This document shows positions 25,868-34,748 of a DNA stretch of 64,000 nucleotides, piece by piece (positions within the stretch are counted from its first letter, which is position 1; the number at the start of each line of letters is the position of its first letter). The stretch covers positions 2,318,347-2,382,346 of the forward strand of contig JACKHM010000002.1 of assembly GCA_020638995.1 (NCBI GenBank). Direction: 5' to 3'. The position numbers and the translations under genes were made by a program. The stretch comes from Planctomycetaceae bacterium (GTDB lineage Bacteria; Planctomycetota; Planctomycetia; Pirellulales; Pirellulaceae). The notes beneath the pieces are model-generated. The model saw only the letters and a program-made list of their open reading frames with translations, was not told the origin of the DNA and ran no database searches.

Positions 25868-27100
25868 ATGACTGCTTCGAATTCTGCCCCCATCACACCG
25901 CAATCGCGAGCAGGAGTGCGAGCCAAGTTCTTACTGCTGATATTGACATGCACAGCGGTCGCATTTGTCGCTTTGCGATTTTTCCGTGCGCCGGCCCCCG
26001 ACAAGACGTTTTCGCGAGCACAGGCGGCTCTGGCTAATGGCGACGTGGATACCGCGATGCAAGCCTTAAAGGTGCTGCGAAATGAGAGAGGATATGTGGG
26101 CCATTGCAATCTGCTGGAAGGCGCGATCCTACTGCGAAACGGCGATTACGTACAATCGTTGTATTCACTCCGGACGGCAGCAGAAGAACCCGTTCTAGAA
26201 GTCGAAGCGCTGATTCTGGCTGGCCAAGCGCAGTATCAATTGCACCGTGCTGGCGAAGCACATGAACTCTGGAGACGGGCGCTCAAGCTCAATCCTGCGG
26301 CAGTGGAAGCTCATCGGTGGATGGGCGTGCTTTACTACGACTTGGGAGCGATGGACCAAGCGATGGAGCACCTAGAAAGAGTCTCTAAACTGGCGCCTCA
26401 GGACTACCGTCCTGATCGGCTCATGGGCTTAATCTGCAAAGATTATGAGAAATACCAGACAGCGATAGACCACTACCAAGAATCCCTTAACCGTAATCCA
26501 AATCAGCCGAATCGAAATGTCGTTTTGATGGAGTTGGCCGAATCACAAGTAAACGCGACGGATTTCCAGGGCGCTCTGACGACATTGAAGTCGTGTCAGG
26601 ATTCGATTGAGCGCGCTACGTTAGAGGCAGAATGCCTTTTCGCTACGGGAGACACAGAGCAAGCGTCGGAGTTAACCACACAAGTACTCGACAAAGAACC
26701 GGAACACCTATCCGCAGTTCGATTACGCGCGAGAATACTGTTGGCGGGCGGAAAGTTCAACGAGGCGATAGAGCTCCTACGAAGCGCGGCGGATTCGCAT
26801 CCCAAAGACCATCAGTTGTGGTATCTACTCTCGCAAGCCTGTAGCAAAGCCGGCGACGAGACCAATGCGGCGAAAGCCCTTCAAGAATCCGAAACGCTGA
26901 AAAACGCGTGGTTAGAGTTTTCTCGACTGAACACAGAAGCGATCTATCAGCCGCTTAACTCTGATCTCCGTTATCAGCTCGGTGTGCTCGCTTTGGAACT
27001 GTCGCGGCCCGATTTAGCGGAAGGATGGTTTCGTGCTACACTGGCACTCGCCCCCGATCATGAGCAAGCTGCCAAGGCTCTGAGGAAGATTGACAAATAA
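25868..27100 (+). CDS. Membrane-anchored TPR protein (second copy)
   Basis: A 410-residue protein with one N-terminal transmembrane segment (FLLLILTCTAVAFVALRFF, residues 20-38) followed by a series of TPR-like helical pairs to the end, for example NGDVDTAMQALKVL, HRAGEAHELWRRALKLNP, GAMDQAMEHLERVSKLAP and RPDLAEGWFRATLALAP. It begins 8 bases after the CRTAC1 gene, with GGAGG upstream, and is similar in layout to the TPR gene at 22796, so the pair may come from duplication of a TPR/FG-GAP unit. No catalytic site. Confidence 0.82.
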   Translation: MTASNSAPITPQSRAGVRAKFLLLILTCTAVAFVALRFFRAPAPDKTFSRAQAALANGDVDTAMQALKVLRNERGYVGHCNLLEGAILLRNGDYVQSLYSLRTAAEEPVLEVEALILAGQAQYQLHRAGEAHELWRRALKLNPAAVEAHRWMGVLYYDLGAMDQAMEHLERVSKLAPQDYRPDRLMGLICKDYEKYQTAIDHYQESLNRNPNQPNRNVVLMELAESQVNATDFQGALTTLKSCQDSIERATLEAECLFATGDTEQASELTTQVLDKEPEHLSAVRLRARILLAGGKFNEAIELLRSAADSHPKDHQLWYLLSQACSKAGDETNAAKALQESETLKNAWLEFSRLNTEAIYQPLNSDLRYQLGVLALELSRPDLAEGWFRATLALAPDHEQAAKALRKIDK

Positions 27101-27118
27101 GTCCAACTCGTACAATCA

Positions 27119-28708
27119 ATGTTCAAATTGCTACCTCTACCGACCTGTCTGGTAACACCCCCTACGTGGCCGAAATGTCACGAAACAGTGTTCGTACTTT
27201 TGGGTTTGCTAGTTATCTGTCAGTTTGGTTGCAAAAAATCAGAGACCGTCGAACGAACTCCGATCCAAGTCGCTGATTTCAATGCAGAATCGATCCGCCC
27301 CAAGGTTGTTGCGTTTTGTGGCGACTGCCATGGGATGCCAGATCCCACCTCTTTTCCTCGAAGAGCCTGGTACGATGAAGTCCAACAAGGCTACTCGTTT
27401 TATTGGGATTCGGGCCGAAAAGATTTAGCTGCACCCCCGTTGGGTGAAGTCGTGAGTTTTTTCCAATCGCAGGCGCCGGAGGAGATCGCGCGACGTCCGA
27501 CTCACCAAGAGCATCCCACTAAGCTCTTTGACATGGAGTATTCGCAAGCGGTGTTTCCCCCAAGTTTGTCGTTTCCGGGCGTGTCCTATATCCGTTGGCA
27601 GCCGCAGTCGGGAAAGGCCCCGACAATCCTTTTCTGCGATATGGCCGTCGGTAACCTGCGAAGGATTGAGTTTTCACAAGAATCGCCCCGGCATGGGTTA
27701 CAAACAACCCTCATGAGCAACATTCCGCACCCAGCCCACGTCGAGCCATGTGACTTAGATGCTGATGGAATTACCGATTATCTCGTGGCCGAGCTTGGTA
27801 GCTTTCTACCCGAAGATCATGAACGAGGAAAAGTTCTGTGGTTGCGAACATCTTCGGAGTTCGCGACGTTTGAAACGCATGTCCTGGCCGAGGGTTTGGG
27901 CCGGGTCGCCGACGCCCGTCCCGCAGATTTTGATGGAGACGGAGATCTCGACATAGTTGTCGGAGAGTTTGGTTGGCGCAAGTCTGGCAGGGTTCTTATG
28001 CTCGATCAAGTCGAGGTCAAGAATGGAATTCCGAAGTTCGACCTCCGAGTACTTGATCCGCGTCATGGCGCGATACACACGGAGATTAGCGACATCGATA
28101 ACGATGGTTGGTTGGATTTTGTCACTTTGTTTGGTCAAGAGCACGAGTCCGTAGTGGCCTTTCTTAATCAAGGTAATGGTGAATTTGAGATCGAAACTAT
28201 TTTTGCTGCACAAGATCCCTCATTCGGATCCAGCGGAATCCAACTGGTTGATTGGGATGGAGACGGCGATCAGGATGTGCTGCATACCAATGGCGATACG
28301 CTCGATAGCCGACATCTCAAGTCTAGTCATGCCGTGAGATGGTTGGAAAATCAAGGAACTTTTCCTTTTACTGAACATGTTCTAGCGTATCTTCCAGGTG
28401 CTATGCGAGCGCTCGCGACTGATATGGATCGTGATGGCGACTTGGATGTTGTGGCAACGGCGTTTATGCCGGGAATTCTTCAGAAGCAACTCGAGGGACA
28501 GTTTGATTCACTTGTATGGCTAGAACAGACCTCGGAGCATAACATTGTGCGACATTGCATTGAGCACTCACTGCCCGGCCATATGGCGATGGAAGTCGGC
28601 GATTTTGACGGCGACGGTAACATCGACATCATTACCGGCAGCTTTGATAAGGGCGCGGATTCAACGACACCGTGGTTCAAGATCTGGTGGGGAAACGACG
28701 CCAATTGA
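27119..28708 (+). CDS. Haem-motif VCBS/FG-GAP lipoprotein
   Basis: A 529-residue protein with an unusually long N-terminal region ending in a lipobox (LLVICQFGC near residue 39). Shortly after comes one haem c motif, CGDCHG near residue 68, within a planctomycete cytochrome-like segment, then VCBS repeats with calcium loops (DLDADGITDYLV, DFDGDGDLDIVV, DIDNDGWLDFVT, DWDGDGDQDVLH, DMDRDGDLDVVA, DFDGDGNIDIIT). This joins a redox-type motif to a propeller-like scaffold. It is the last gene of the TPR/FG-GAP run, 18 bases after the second TPR gene. Confidence 0.85.
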   Translation: MFKLLPLPTCLVTPPTWPKCHETVFVLLGLLVICQFGCKKSETVERTPIQVADFNAESIRPKVVAFCGDCHGMPDPTSFPRRAWYDEVQQGYSFYWDSGRKDLAAPPLGEVVSFFQSQAPEEIARRPTHQEHPTKLFDMEYSQAVFPPSLSFPGVSYIRWQPQSGKAPTILFCDMAVGNLRRIEFSQESPRHGLQTTLMSNIPHPAHVEPCDLDADGITDYLVAELGSFLPEDHERGKVLWLRTSSEFATFETHVLAEGLGRVADARPADFDGDGDLDIVVGEFGWRKSGRVLMLDQVEVKNGIPKFDLRVLDPRHGAIHTEISDIDNDGWLDFVTLFGQEHESVVAFLNQGNGEFEIETIFAAQDPSFGSSGIQLVDWDGDGDQDVLHTNGDTLDSRHLKSSHAVRWLENQGTFPFTEHVLAYLPGAMRALATDMDRDGDLDVVATAFMPGILQKQLEGQFDSLVWLEQTSEHNIVRHCIEHSLPGHMAMEVGDFDGDGNIDIITGSFDKGADSTTPWFKIWWGNDAN

Positions 28709-29611
28709 TTAGCTACTTTGAGAATGGTCCGTCGTTACACTTCCTTAACTCTGAACACTCCGCCTTAGGAGTATTGCCAATACCTCAATTCAATTGAATT
28801 TGAGCGTAGAGTTGTTTCGGGTACGTCCGTGCGTCTTTGCCGGTAAATTGCCAGTCGCTGATGGTTTGTGGTTCGTTGCGATGTTAATCCCAGGCCGTGA
28901 ATTTTCGTTGGAGCGTATGGGTATCGGGGATGCGCCGCGACATTCCCACGGCGCAATTACGGTCGGCTCAATTTCCACAATGTTCAGCCGTTCGCCGTGC
29001 TTTGTTTTGCGGCAGAGGTCAAGCCGTTCGACCGCTCGTTTGGCTTCCGCACGCGGAAATCGTAAGCGGTCGCGGTCTGCGCCGACCTAGGTGATTCCGC
29101 AAGTCCTTTGGAGGAAATTTCGCTCTTCCCGGGCTCTCCAAGCCACAACTCCCTTGCCGAAGCCAAACACACCAAAACTACAACGTAAACGCCAAGTTGG
29201 TGACGGCTGGATTTCAGGCTCCGTGTCCGCCTAAGTGCTATGTACCCATGAAGTGAATACGCAAACCGTGAACTATCCCTTTAGAGTTCTTTGCGTTACG
29301 CCAGGCAAATCGCTAGGATGAAGACGGTCACTCGCGTGCGTCGAGCCGCTTTCAGCTTTTCTTCGCGGTCTCGGAGCACAGGTATCTCGCTTGTCGAGGC
29401 CAATCGTCATTTAAGGTCTTGGCAACTTGCCCTTGATCGCGACGCGGACCAATTCACTTCTTTTTTGCGGAGGTGATCATGCTCGGTCGTTTCTGGCACG
29501 ATCTGCAATGCTCGACGCCAGTCGTTCACGCTCGTCCACCTCCGTTCTCGCGTTAACTCGTCGTTGGTCTCCGGTCTTGTCATACCTATTCGACTCATCG
29601 GGAGTTCCGTT
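28709..29611. other. Long gap without a recognised gene
   Basis: About 900 bases. Several short open frames exist on both strands, but none has a ribosome binding site plus coherent protein-like composition. No terminator or RNA structure was clear. It could contain a decayed gene or an RNA gene that I cannot identify by eye. Confidence 0.4.
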
Positions 29612-31300
29612 ATGCAAACAAAAGCCCATTCACTCGCGAGGTTTTTATACAACCACAACCCGTTTTACCTGCTAAGCGCTTGTCTTGTCCTCTACGGCCT
29701 GCATCTGGCTTTTGCCGAGAGAGCTGACATCCCCGAGACTGCTTGGTTGCTTGCCACGTCACTCTGCGGATACACACTGCTTCTCGCATTGACGGCATAT
29801 TTGGTCGTGCGTCTTGGACGCGTTTGGGAAGATGCCCGATCCATTGCGCTACTTGTCATCTTAATGTTCGTTGCAATTTCGGTTAGTTTCGACGAAATAT
29901 GCAACACCCTTCCGGCAACGGCCAGCCTGGTACTCACATTCGGCTTGATCTTCTCTCTTCTTGTTAGTGAAGGACTCATTCGATCCCTAGAGATCAAGTT
30001 CCCCGTGAGCTATCGTGTGCCGTTGTACCTGACGTTGGGATTATTCTTTCTCTATCCCCTGTGGGTCTCGCCAAATCTGAGTGAGCAGACCGACATTGTG
30101 ACGGCGTGGCGAGTGTTCTCGTTTCCCTCAGCGGCAGGCGTCGTCATGCTGACACTTTTGCCGGCGATTCGACGCGGATCTGCGCTCATGCGAAAAAACG
30201 GGACACCTTGGCAATGGCCCTGGTACCCGTGGCCCGTCTTTGTCTTCTTGGCCGTCGGAATCTGCTTTCGGTCGTATGTATTGACGCTTTCATTTCAAGC
30301 TGCACACGGGCTCGAAACTTCGTTCAGCACGTACTACCTGACACCCTTTCTGTTCGCCATCCTCGTCCTATTGAGTGAGATTGGATTCGTAGAATCTTCG
30401 CGCCGCCTACAACGATTTGTGCTGGCAAGCTCACCGATATTGTTGCTTGTATCTGTGCCTTTTGGGCATGGTCAGCCTTTCCACTCGTTTCTCGGCAGCG
30501 TCGTCGAACATGTTGGGTCACCGCTTTGGCTCGCACTCCTCGGCGGGGCGGTGTTCTATGCCTATCTCTGGGCGCGAGGTTTGAAAGAAGCCGAGTTCGC
30601 GTGCATGACAATGTTGCTTTTGCTGGTCAATGTGGGACCGAGGACGGTCGACTTCGATAGCGTCGCATTGCCGCAGGGGTGGCCGCTGGTAGCACTGGCC
30701 GCGATCCAAGCGGTGCAAACTTTCCTTTTGAAGAGTTCGCTACGGTTTGTCATCACAAGCTGCAGTCTCCTCGCCGCCATGTCTTGCTCAATGTCAACCA
30801 GCTGGTTTACATCGCATACCGGTGTCATACCGCTGCACCTAGCGGTCGGCTTGTCAATGCTGGCCGGATTTCTGTTTACCGATCGATTTGCACAATTGAT
30901 CCGCTGGTCGAGTCCTTTTGCTATGATCTTGCCGGCAATGATTGTCGCTGTCGGTGGTGACAGAATTGGCGCGAGTGAAACGCATCGAGTGATCTATGTT
31001 TCTGTACTCTGCGGAATCTCGCTCGGCTTTTGGCTCGCAACACGCGAACGTGGGTGGCAACTGGCCTTACTTGCGAATACCGCAAGCACCGCGATTGCGT
31101 TGTCGATCTGGTTGCATACTGGTGTTCAACACGTGATTCCACCGCGAGCGTTAGCGGCGTTAGGTGGAGGCATCGTGTGCTTCCTTGTTGCCGCTCTGAT
31201 CAGCGCGCTGAAAGGCGGCTTTAGCAAACAGCTGAGACACTGGATTGACGATGTTTGGCGACCGTTTCCGCCGAACTTCGAAGAAGATCAGTCGCTATAG
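29612..31300 (+). CDS. Large polytopic membrane protein of unknown function
   Basis: A 562-residue protein from ATG 29612, preceded by GGGAG; an upstream in-frame start lacks one. The sequence is mostly hydrophobic with about 14-16 transmembrane helices (for example YLLSACLVLYGLHLAF, LLATSLCGYTLLLALTAYLVV, IALLVILMFVAISV, LALLGGAVFYAYLWA) and a short charged tail. No transporter signature or catalytic motif is recognised. The few conserved-looking polar sites are NHNPFYLLSA near the N-terminus and DEICNTLPAT. It is co-directional with two smaller membrane protein genes downstream. Confidence 0.7.
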   Translation: MQTKAHSLARFLYNHNPFYLLSACLVLYGLHLAFAERADIPETAWLLATSLCGYTLLLALTAYLVVRLGRVWEDARSIALLVILMFVAISVSFDEICNTLPATASLVLTFGLIFSLLVSEGLIRSLEIKFPVSYRVPLYLTLGLFFLYPLWVSPNLSEQTDIVTAWRVFSFPSAAGVVMLTLLPAIRRGSALMRKNGTPWQWPWYPWPVFVFLAVGICFRSYVLTLSFQAAHGLETSFSTYYLTPFLFAILVLLSEIGFVESSRRLQRFVLASSPILLLVSVPFGHGQPFHSFLGSVVEHVGSPLWLALLGGAVFYAYLWARGLKEAEFACMTMLLLLVNVGPRTVDFDSVALPQGWPLVALAAIQAVQTFLLKSSLRFVITSCSLLAAMSCSMSTSWFTSHTGVIPLHLAVGLSMLAGFLFTDRFAQLIRWSSPFAMILPAMIVAVGGDRIGASETHRVIYVSVLCGISLGFWLATRERGWQLALLANTASTAIALSIWLHTGVQHVIPPRALAALGGGIVCFLVAALISALKGGFSKQLRHWIDDVWRPFPPNFEEDQSL

Positions 31301-31565
31301 AAACTCGTGAAGACTTGAGTTGATCTCGTCGTTCGACCGCACGTCTTTTGGCGTGCGGCCAGACGGCGGTTCGGGATGTGCTCCAACAGACGCACAAGCC
31401 GCTATCCCGGGCAGTTTTAGGCACTTGCGATGGAAATTTGACAGCGAGTCTGGACGGATCTATAACCGTCTCCGCACGGGGTGTTTCTGACCTATCCCTT
31501 GCTATCTCGATACTCTTGGCCCGCGTCGGCACCCATCCCTAATACAGCTCCACGGAGATCAAACA

Positions 31566-31868
31566 ATGTCGGATGAACAGCTGTCACAGGAAGAGCTCGA
31601 TGCACTCGCTCGTCTCGTCGCCGAATCGCTATCCAAAGGCGAGAGCGCCGCCGACATTTCTGCACAACTAGTGAACAGCGGCTGGGAAGTGGGCGAAGCC
31701 GATAGCTTTGTGGCTAGAATCGCGCTGCACATGTCCAGTGCCAAGCACAATCGAGCCGCGACTGCGAGCGACGACGGTGGAGGTATGGGCTGGCTGCTCT
31801 GGATCGGAGCGCTGCTGTTGATCAACTTTTTGAGTTTTGTTTTCGGCTGGGGTTTCTGGGTTTATTGA
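31566..31868 (+). CDS. Small single-pass membrane protein
   Basis: A 100-residue protein with a soluble helical N-terminus (LSQEELDALARLVAESLSKG), a Gly/Asp-rich linker and one C-terminal transmembrane helix (WLLWIGALLLINFLSFVFGW). CGGAG precedes the ATG by about ten bases. The N-terminal half resembles a helical protein-binding domain but is not assigned. Its stop is one base before the GTG start of the methyltransferase gene, indicating coupled translation. Confidence 0.65.
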   Translation: MSDEQLSQEELDALARLVAESLSKGESAADISAQLVNSGWEVGEADSFVARIALHMSSAKHNRAATASDDGGGMGWLLWIGALLLINFLSFVFGWGFWVY

Positions 31869-31869
31869 A

Positions 31870-32466
31870 GTGTCACTCGCAGAGAGAGCCTTCAATTTGC
31901 TGCTCGGCCTATCGGTCCTCAGTTGGGCGATGCTGGGATTGACGATGACCACTGAGGTGAGACCGCTAGCGATCCGCGCAGCGATCGCTGGACTCAATCT
32001 AGTCGTCGGGGCACTCATTTTGATCCGTTCTCGAGCGCAACTGCATGGATCACCAGCGTCTTGCATGGCGGGGATACCAGCTTTGATAATCGCAGGCTGG
32101 GCGATTCGCATCGCCCCGACGGATTGGCCTCTTCAGACTCAATGGCTATTTCTCGCAGGCACTTTGCTTGCGATCGCAAGTTTCGTCTACCTAGGACGTA
32201 GCTTCGCCATCCTGCCCGCCGTTCGCGATATCGTGACTCGCGGGCCCTATCGATTTGTTCGACACCCAGCATACCTGGGCGAGTTGTTGATGATCTTGGC
32301 CTGTTGCCTTGCGGCGCAACACGTGTTTTCCCTTGGACCAATCTTGGCAGCGATTCCGCTGGTTGCCCTGCGAATACATGCCGAGGAAAGAGTCATCGCG
32401 ACCAGCGAGTCGTACACGAAGTACGCCACCCAAGTTCGCTGGCGACTTGTACCGCTACTATGGTGA
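31870..32466 (+). CDS. Isoprenylcysteine carboxyl methyltransferase-like membrane protein
   Basis: A 198-residue membrane protein with about five hydrophobic helices. The C-terminal VTRGPYRFVRHPAYLGELL block followed by LRIHAEERVI and SESYTKYATQVRWRLVP is the S-adenosylmethionine-binding signature of the ICMT/PEMT family. Substrate is unknown in bacteria lacking prenylated proteins; lipids or quinones are possibilities. GTG 31870 is favoured because it sits one base after the preceding stop; a longer frame would overlap that gene. Confidence 0.8.
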   Translation: MSLAERAFNLLLGLSVLSWAMLGLTMTTEVRPLAIRAAIAGLNLVVGALILIRSRAQLHGSPASCMAGIPALIIAGWAIRIAPTDWPLQTQWLFLAGTLLAIASFVYLGRSFAILPAVRDIVTRGPYRFVRHPAYLGELLMILACCLAAQHVFSLGPILAAIPLVALRIHAEERVIATSESYTKYATQVRWRLVPLLW

Positions 32467-32482
32467 ATTGTTCCTAGAAGAC

Positions 32483-33802
32483 TTATCGAACGCGGCACTT
32501 GAATCGTACCACGCCACCGTCGCCGACCTTCATTGGGTCGGTGATTTCCCAGCGTAGAATCAGCGATTCGCCTTCGTTGGGCTGGGTGAAGAAGTCTGCT
32601 TTAAGGCTGCACTCTTGACTGTCTTCGATGTATTCCAGGCGACGGCTCAAGTCGTCAATCACCGTGACGTTGCCGATCACTTGGTCGCCAACATTGTCGA
32701 AGCGGATCGTGAAGTCGACCGTATCACCCGGCTTGGCGTTCTGCTTGTCGGCAATCTTGACAACTCGTAGGCGTGACTTGCCTTGGGCCAACTCATAGGT
32801 GTGAACCTCTTGCATGCCGACGTCGCTGGTTGCCTCGACGGCGATTTTGCCGTCCATCACGATCTGCAACATCGCATCGTGCGACCAAGCCACTGCGGCT
32901 TGAAGCACGGTTGCCAGACGAGCCTTCTCGGTATCGTCGAACACGCCGCGACGGATGATCGAGAACTCTTGATAGGGTTGCAGATTGGTTTCGACGCCGA
33001 GTGCGACATCCAACTTGTCGATCCCCACGCCGCGAGTCTGCTCGCGGAAGCTGTTCGCGCCTTTGACGGACAACGTGCGGATCGGTTGCAAAGGTTGAAT
33101 CGCCGTCGTGGCAATTTGGGTTTCTTCTTGTTGAACGGTGCGCATCGGCAGTTCGACGCCGGCCGAACGTTGATGTTGTTCGTGCAGCAAGACGCCCGAC
33201 ACCCGTCGCACCGAGGCGAACCGTGGCGCGTACAGGCACACGTCGTTGCTGGGCTCGACGTACGTGTGGCCGTCAATCGTGTCGTAGTGGGCGACAGTGT
33301 CGCCAGAGTGCAAGCCGACCACTGACCAGTCTTTTCTAACTTCAACCCGAGGCTCACGATCACCGCCGTTGCACAATAGCTCGTCGCGCGCCGCATCTGG
33401 CGGCATATTGCTGAATCCAATCGACTCGGGCAACGAAGGCGGGCGGTGAAAGCGACCGGAACAGTTTCCCGAACTACATGTCGTACATGCATGAGTGACG
33501 GGCGCATCATGATTGACGAGCACGATCGAACTTTCCGAAGCCGTTCTCGCTTGTTGATTGCTTCCCCGCAGAGTCGCTTGCGGCCCATATGGTCGGGCGG
33601 CGAACTGGTTTGCAACCGGGGCAAATGCTGGTGAATAGGTGTTCGGATGCACCGCTGGCGAAGTCGCTGCGCCATGCGATGGCGAAGGCGTCTTCGACGT
33701 CATTGTCTGACACGAGCAGAAGAGTAACGAAACGCCGGCAAAGATCGCCAGCGATCGCTTGGGGCAGCGGTTGTCGATGATCTTCGATGCTTTATCGATC
33801 AT
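32483..33802 (-). CDS. DUF11-domain (OmcB-like) lipoprotein
   Basis: A 439-residue protein with a signal and lipobox-like SLLFCSC (about residues 24-30). Residues 35-130 are low-complexity and Pro/Ser/Ala-rich. A Cys cluster follows (CTTCSSGNC near 107). The C-terminal 110 residues are a DUF11 repeat: KPGDTVDFTIRFDNVGDQVIGNVTVIDDLS, quoted here in part, with LEYIEDSQ and ILRWEI. DUF11 repeats occur in chlamydial OmcB and planctomycete surface proteins. The start overlaps the stop of the upstream gene by four bases (ATGA), so translation is coupled. Probable role: crosslinked envelope protein. Confidence 0.82.
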   Translation of the reverse strand: MIDKASKIIDNRCPKRSLAIFAGVSLLFCSCQTMTSKTPSPSHGAATSPAVHPNTYSPAFAPVANQFAARPYGPQATLRGSNQQARTASESSIVLVNHDAPVTHACTTCSSGNCSGRFHRPPSLPESIGFSNMPPDAARDELLCNGGDREPRVEVRKDWSVVGLHSGDTVAHYDTIDGHTYVEPSNDVCLYAPRFASVRRVSGVLLHEQHQRSAGVELPMRTVQQEETQIATTAIQPLQPIRTLSVKGANSFREQTRGVGIDKLDVALGVETNLQPYQEFSIIRRGVFDDTEKARLATVLQAAVAWSHDAMLQIVMDGKIAVEATSDVGMQEVHTYELAQGKSRLRVVKIADKQNAKPGDTVDFTIRFDNVGDQVIGNVTVIDDLSRRLEYIEDSQECSLKADFFTQPNEGESLILRWEITDPMKVGDGGVVRFKCRVR

Positions 33803-34638
33803 GGTGATTGCGGTACGACAAAAGGAATCTGCGGCGGTCGGCCAATATTTGGAACTTCGACCCGGGGAATGTTGTATCCGGGGCGTTCGATCGCGTTTTT
33901 GGCGTCGGTTGAGCCGATCGCGGGTACGGCGGAAGACTCGTAGACGATCGCCGGTGCACCGTGTGCGCCAATGGCGAGATCATCGGGGCTGGGCACTCGC
34001 GATCCCATCCTCATGATCAACATTGGGCGGCCAAGCGTATCTGCGACCTGCAGCGGATCTTGGCCCGGTCCCGCCTCAAAGTAACGTTGCTGCGCTGGAT
34101 CGTCCTGAACAGGCAGAGCCGTATCGCGGTCTTCGAGGTAGACGACTCGCGTCACGTATCGGCCACTCAACGCAAGCTCCAGTTCCTCTTGTGTGAATTG
34201 GATGGGAATTGGAAAGCGACCGGCTTTTCCTTCGGGCGGATAAAGTCGATTGATCACTTCGATGGTCGGGAAGATCTCGAATCCTTCGTAGTAAGGGATA
34301 TTCGAGATCTTGAGTTGATAGACGGGACCAATTTGCATCCCCACCAGAACCGTTGCTTCGTGCGGATCGTCGAACTGACCGCCTACATTCACAGATACGC
34401 GAGCTCCCTTCGGAACCGCAACTTCGACGGGCTGATAGTACTCTCGCATCAGCATATGCCGCTGCAACTGCCCGTAGGCGACCGTTCCCGGCGGCAAGTT
34501 TGCGTTGTGGAAATAATGCACCGGAGGTTGTGCCTGCGTGCTCGCAACGAACAGACCGAGGATTACCAGCGTCATTGGCAATGCGCAAAGGGACATACGT
34601 CCTACGTGTCTTCGGCAGTCGCCTGATGAACCAGACAT
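33799..34638 (-). CDS. Exported envelope protein, paralogue of the product at 34749-35897
   Basis: A 279-residue exported protein (signal LCALPMTLVILGLFVASTQA). The region of about residues 95-190 matches its neighbour: YQLKISNIPYYEGFEIFPTI, then PIPIQFTQEELELALSGRY and VTRVVYLED align with the corresponding block of the lipoprotein at 34749. No named family. It sits between that paralogue and the DUF11 lipoprotein on the same strand, overlapping the latter by four bases. ATG 34638 is preferred over an ATG six codons earlier. Confidence 0.75.
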   Translation of the reverse strand: MSGSSGDCRRHVGRMSLCALPMTLVILGLFVASTQAQPPVHYFHNANLPPGTVAYGQLQRHMLMREYYQPVEVAVPKGARVSVNVGGQFDDPHEATVLVGMQIGPVYQLKISNIPYYEGFEIFPTIEVINRLYPPEGKAGRFPIPIQFTQEELELALSGRYVTRVVYLEDRDTALPVQDDPAQQRYFEAGPGQDPLQVADTLGRPMLIMRMGSRVPSPDDLAIGAHGAPAIVYESSAVPAIGSTDAKNAIERPGYNIPRVEVPNIGRPPQIPFVVPQSP

Positions 34639-34678
34639 GGCATCCTCACAGTACAACGCGGCCAGATTCCGCTAAGCA

Positions 34679-34709
34679 GATACCCGGCACATTTTCGATG
34701 CCGGGTATC
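34679..34709. repeat. Perfect 11-base inverted repeat between the two paralogues
   Basis: GATACCCGGCA at 34679-34689 pairs with 34699-34709 around a 9-base loop. No T-run follows on the minus strand, so it is unlikely to be a full terminator; it could be an mRNA-stabilising or processing hairpin within the operon. Confidence 0.7.
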
Positions 34710-34748
34710 ACTTCTTCTCAACACAACTTTCGTACGTTAGGCCTCCGA

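Noticed and set aside
28765..29094. Several 60-100 codon frames in the 28.7-29.6 kb gap
   Set aside because: They contradict each other on both strands and none has a coherent protein-like sequence.
31337..31358. Hairpin CCGCACG/CGTGCGG after the large membrane protein gene
   Set aside because: No T-run follows on either strand, so it was not called as a terminator.
32857..33675. 272-codon frame opposite-phase to the DUF11 lipoprotein
   Set aside because: Arg/Ser/Cys-rich composition typical of an off-frame read; the DUF11 frame has signal and domain.
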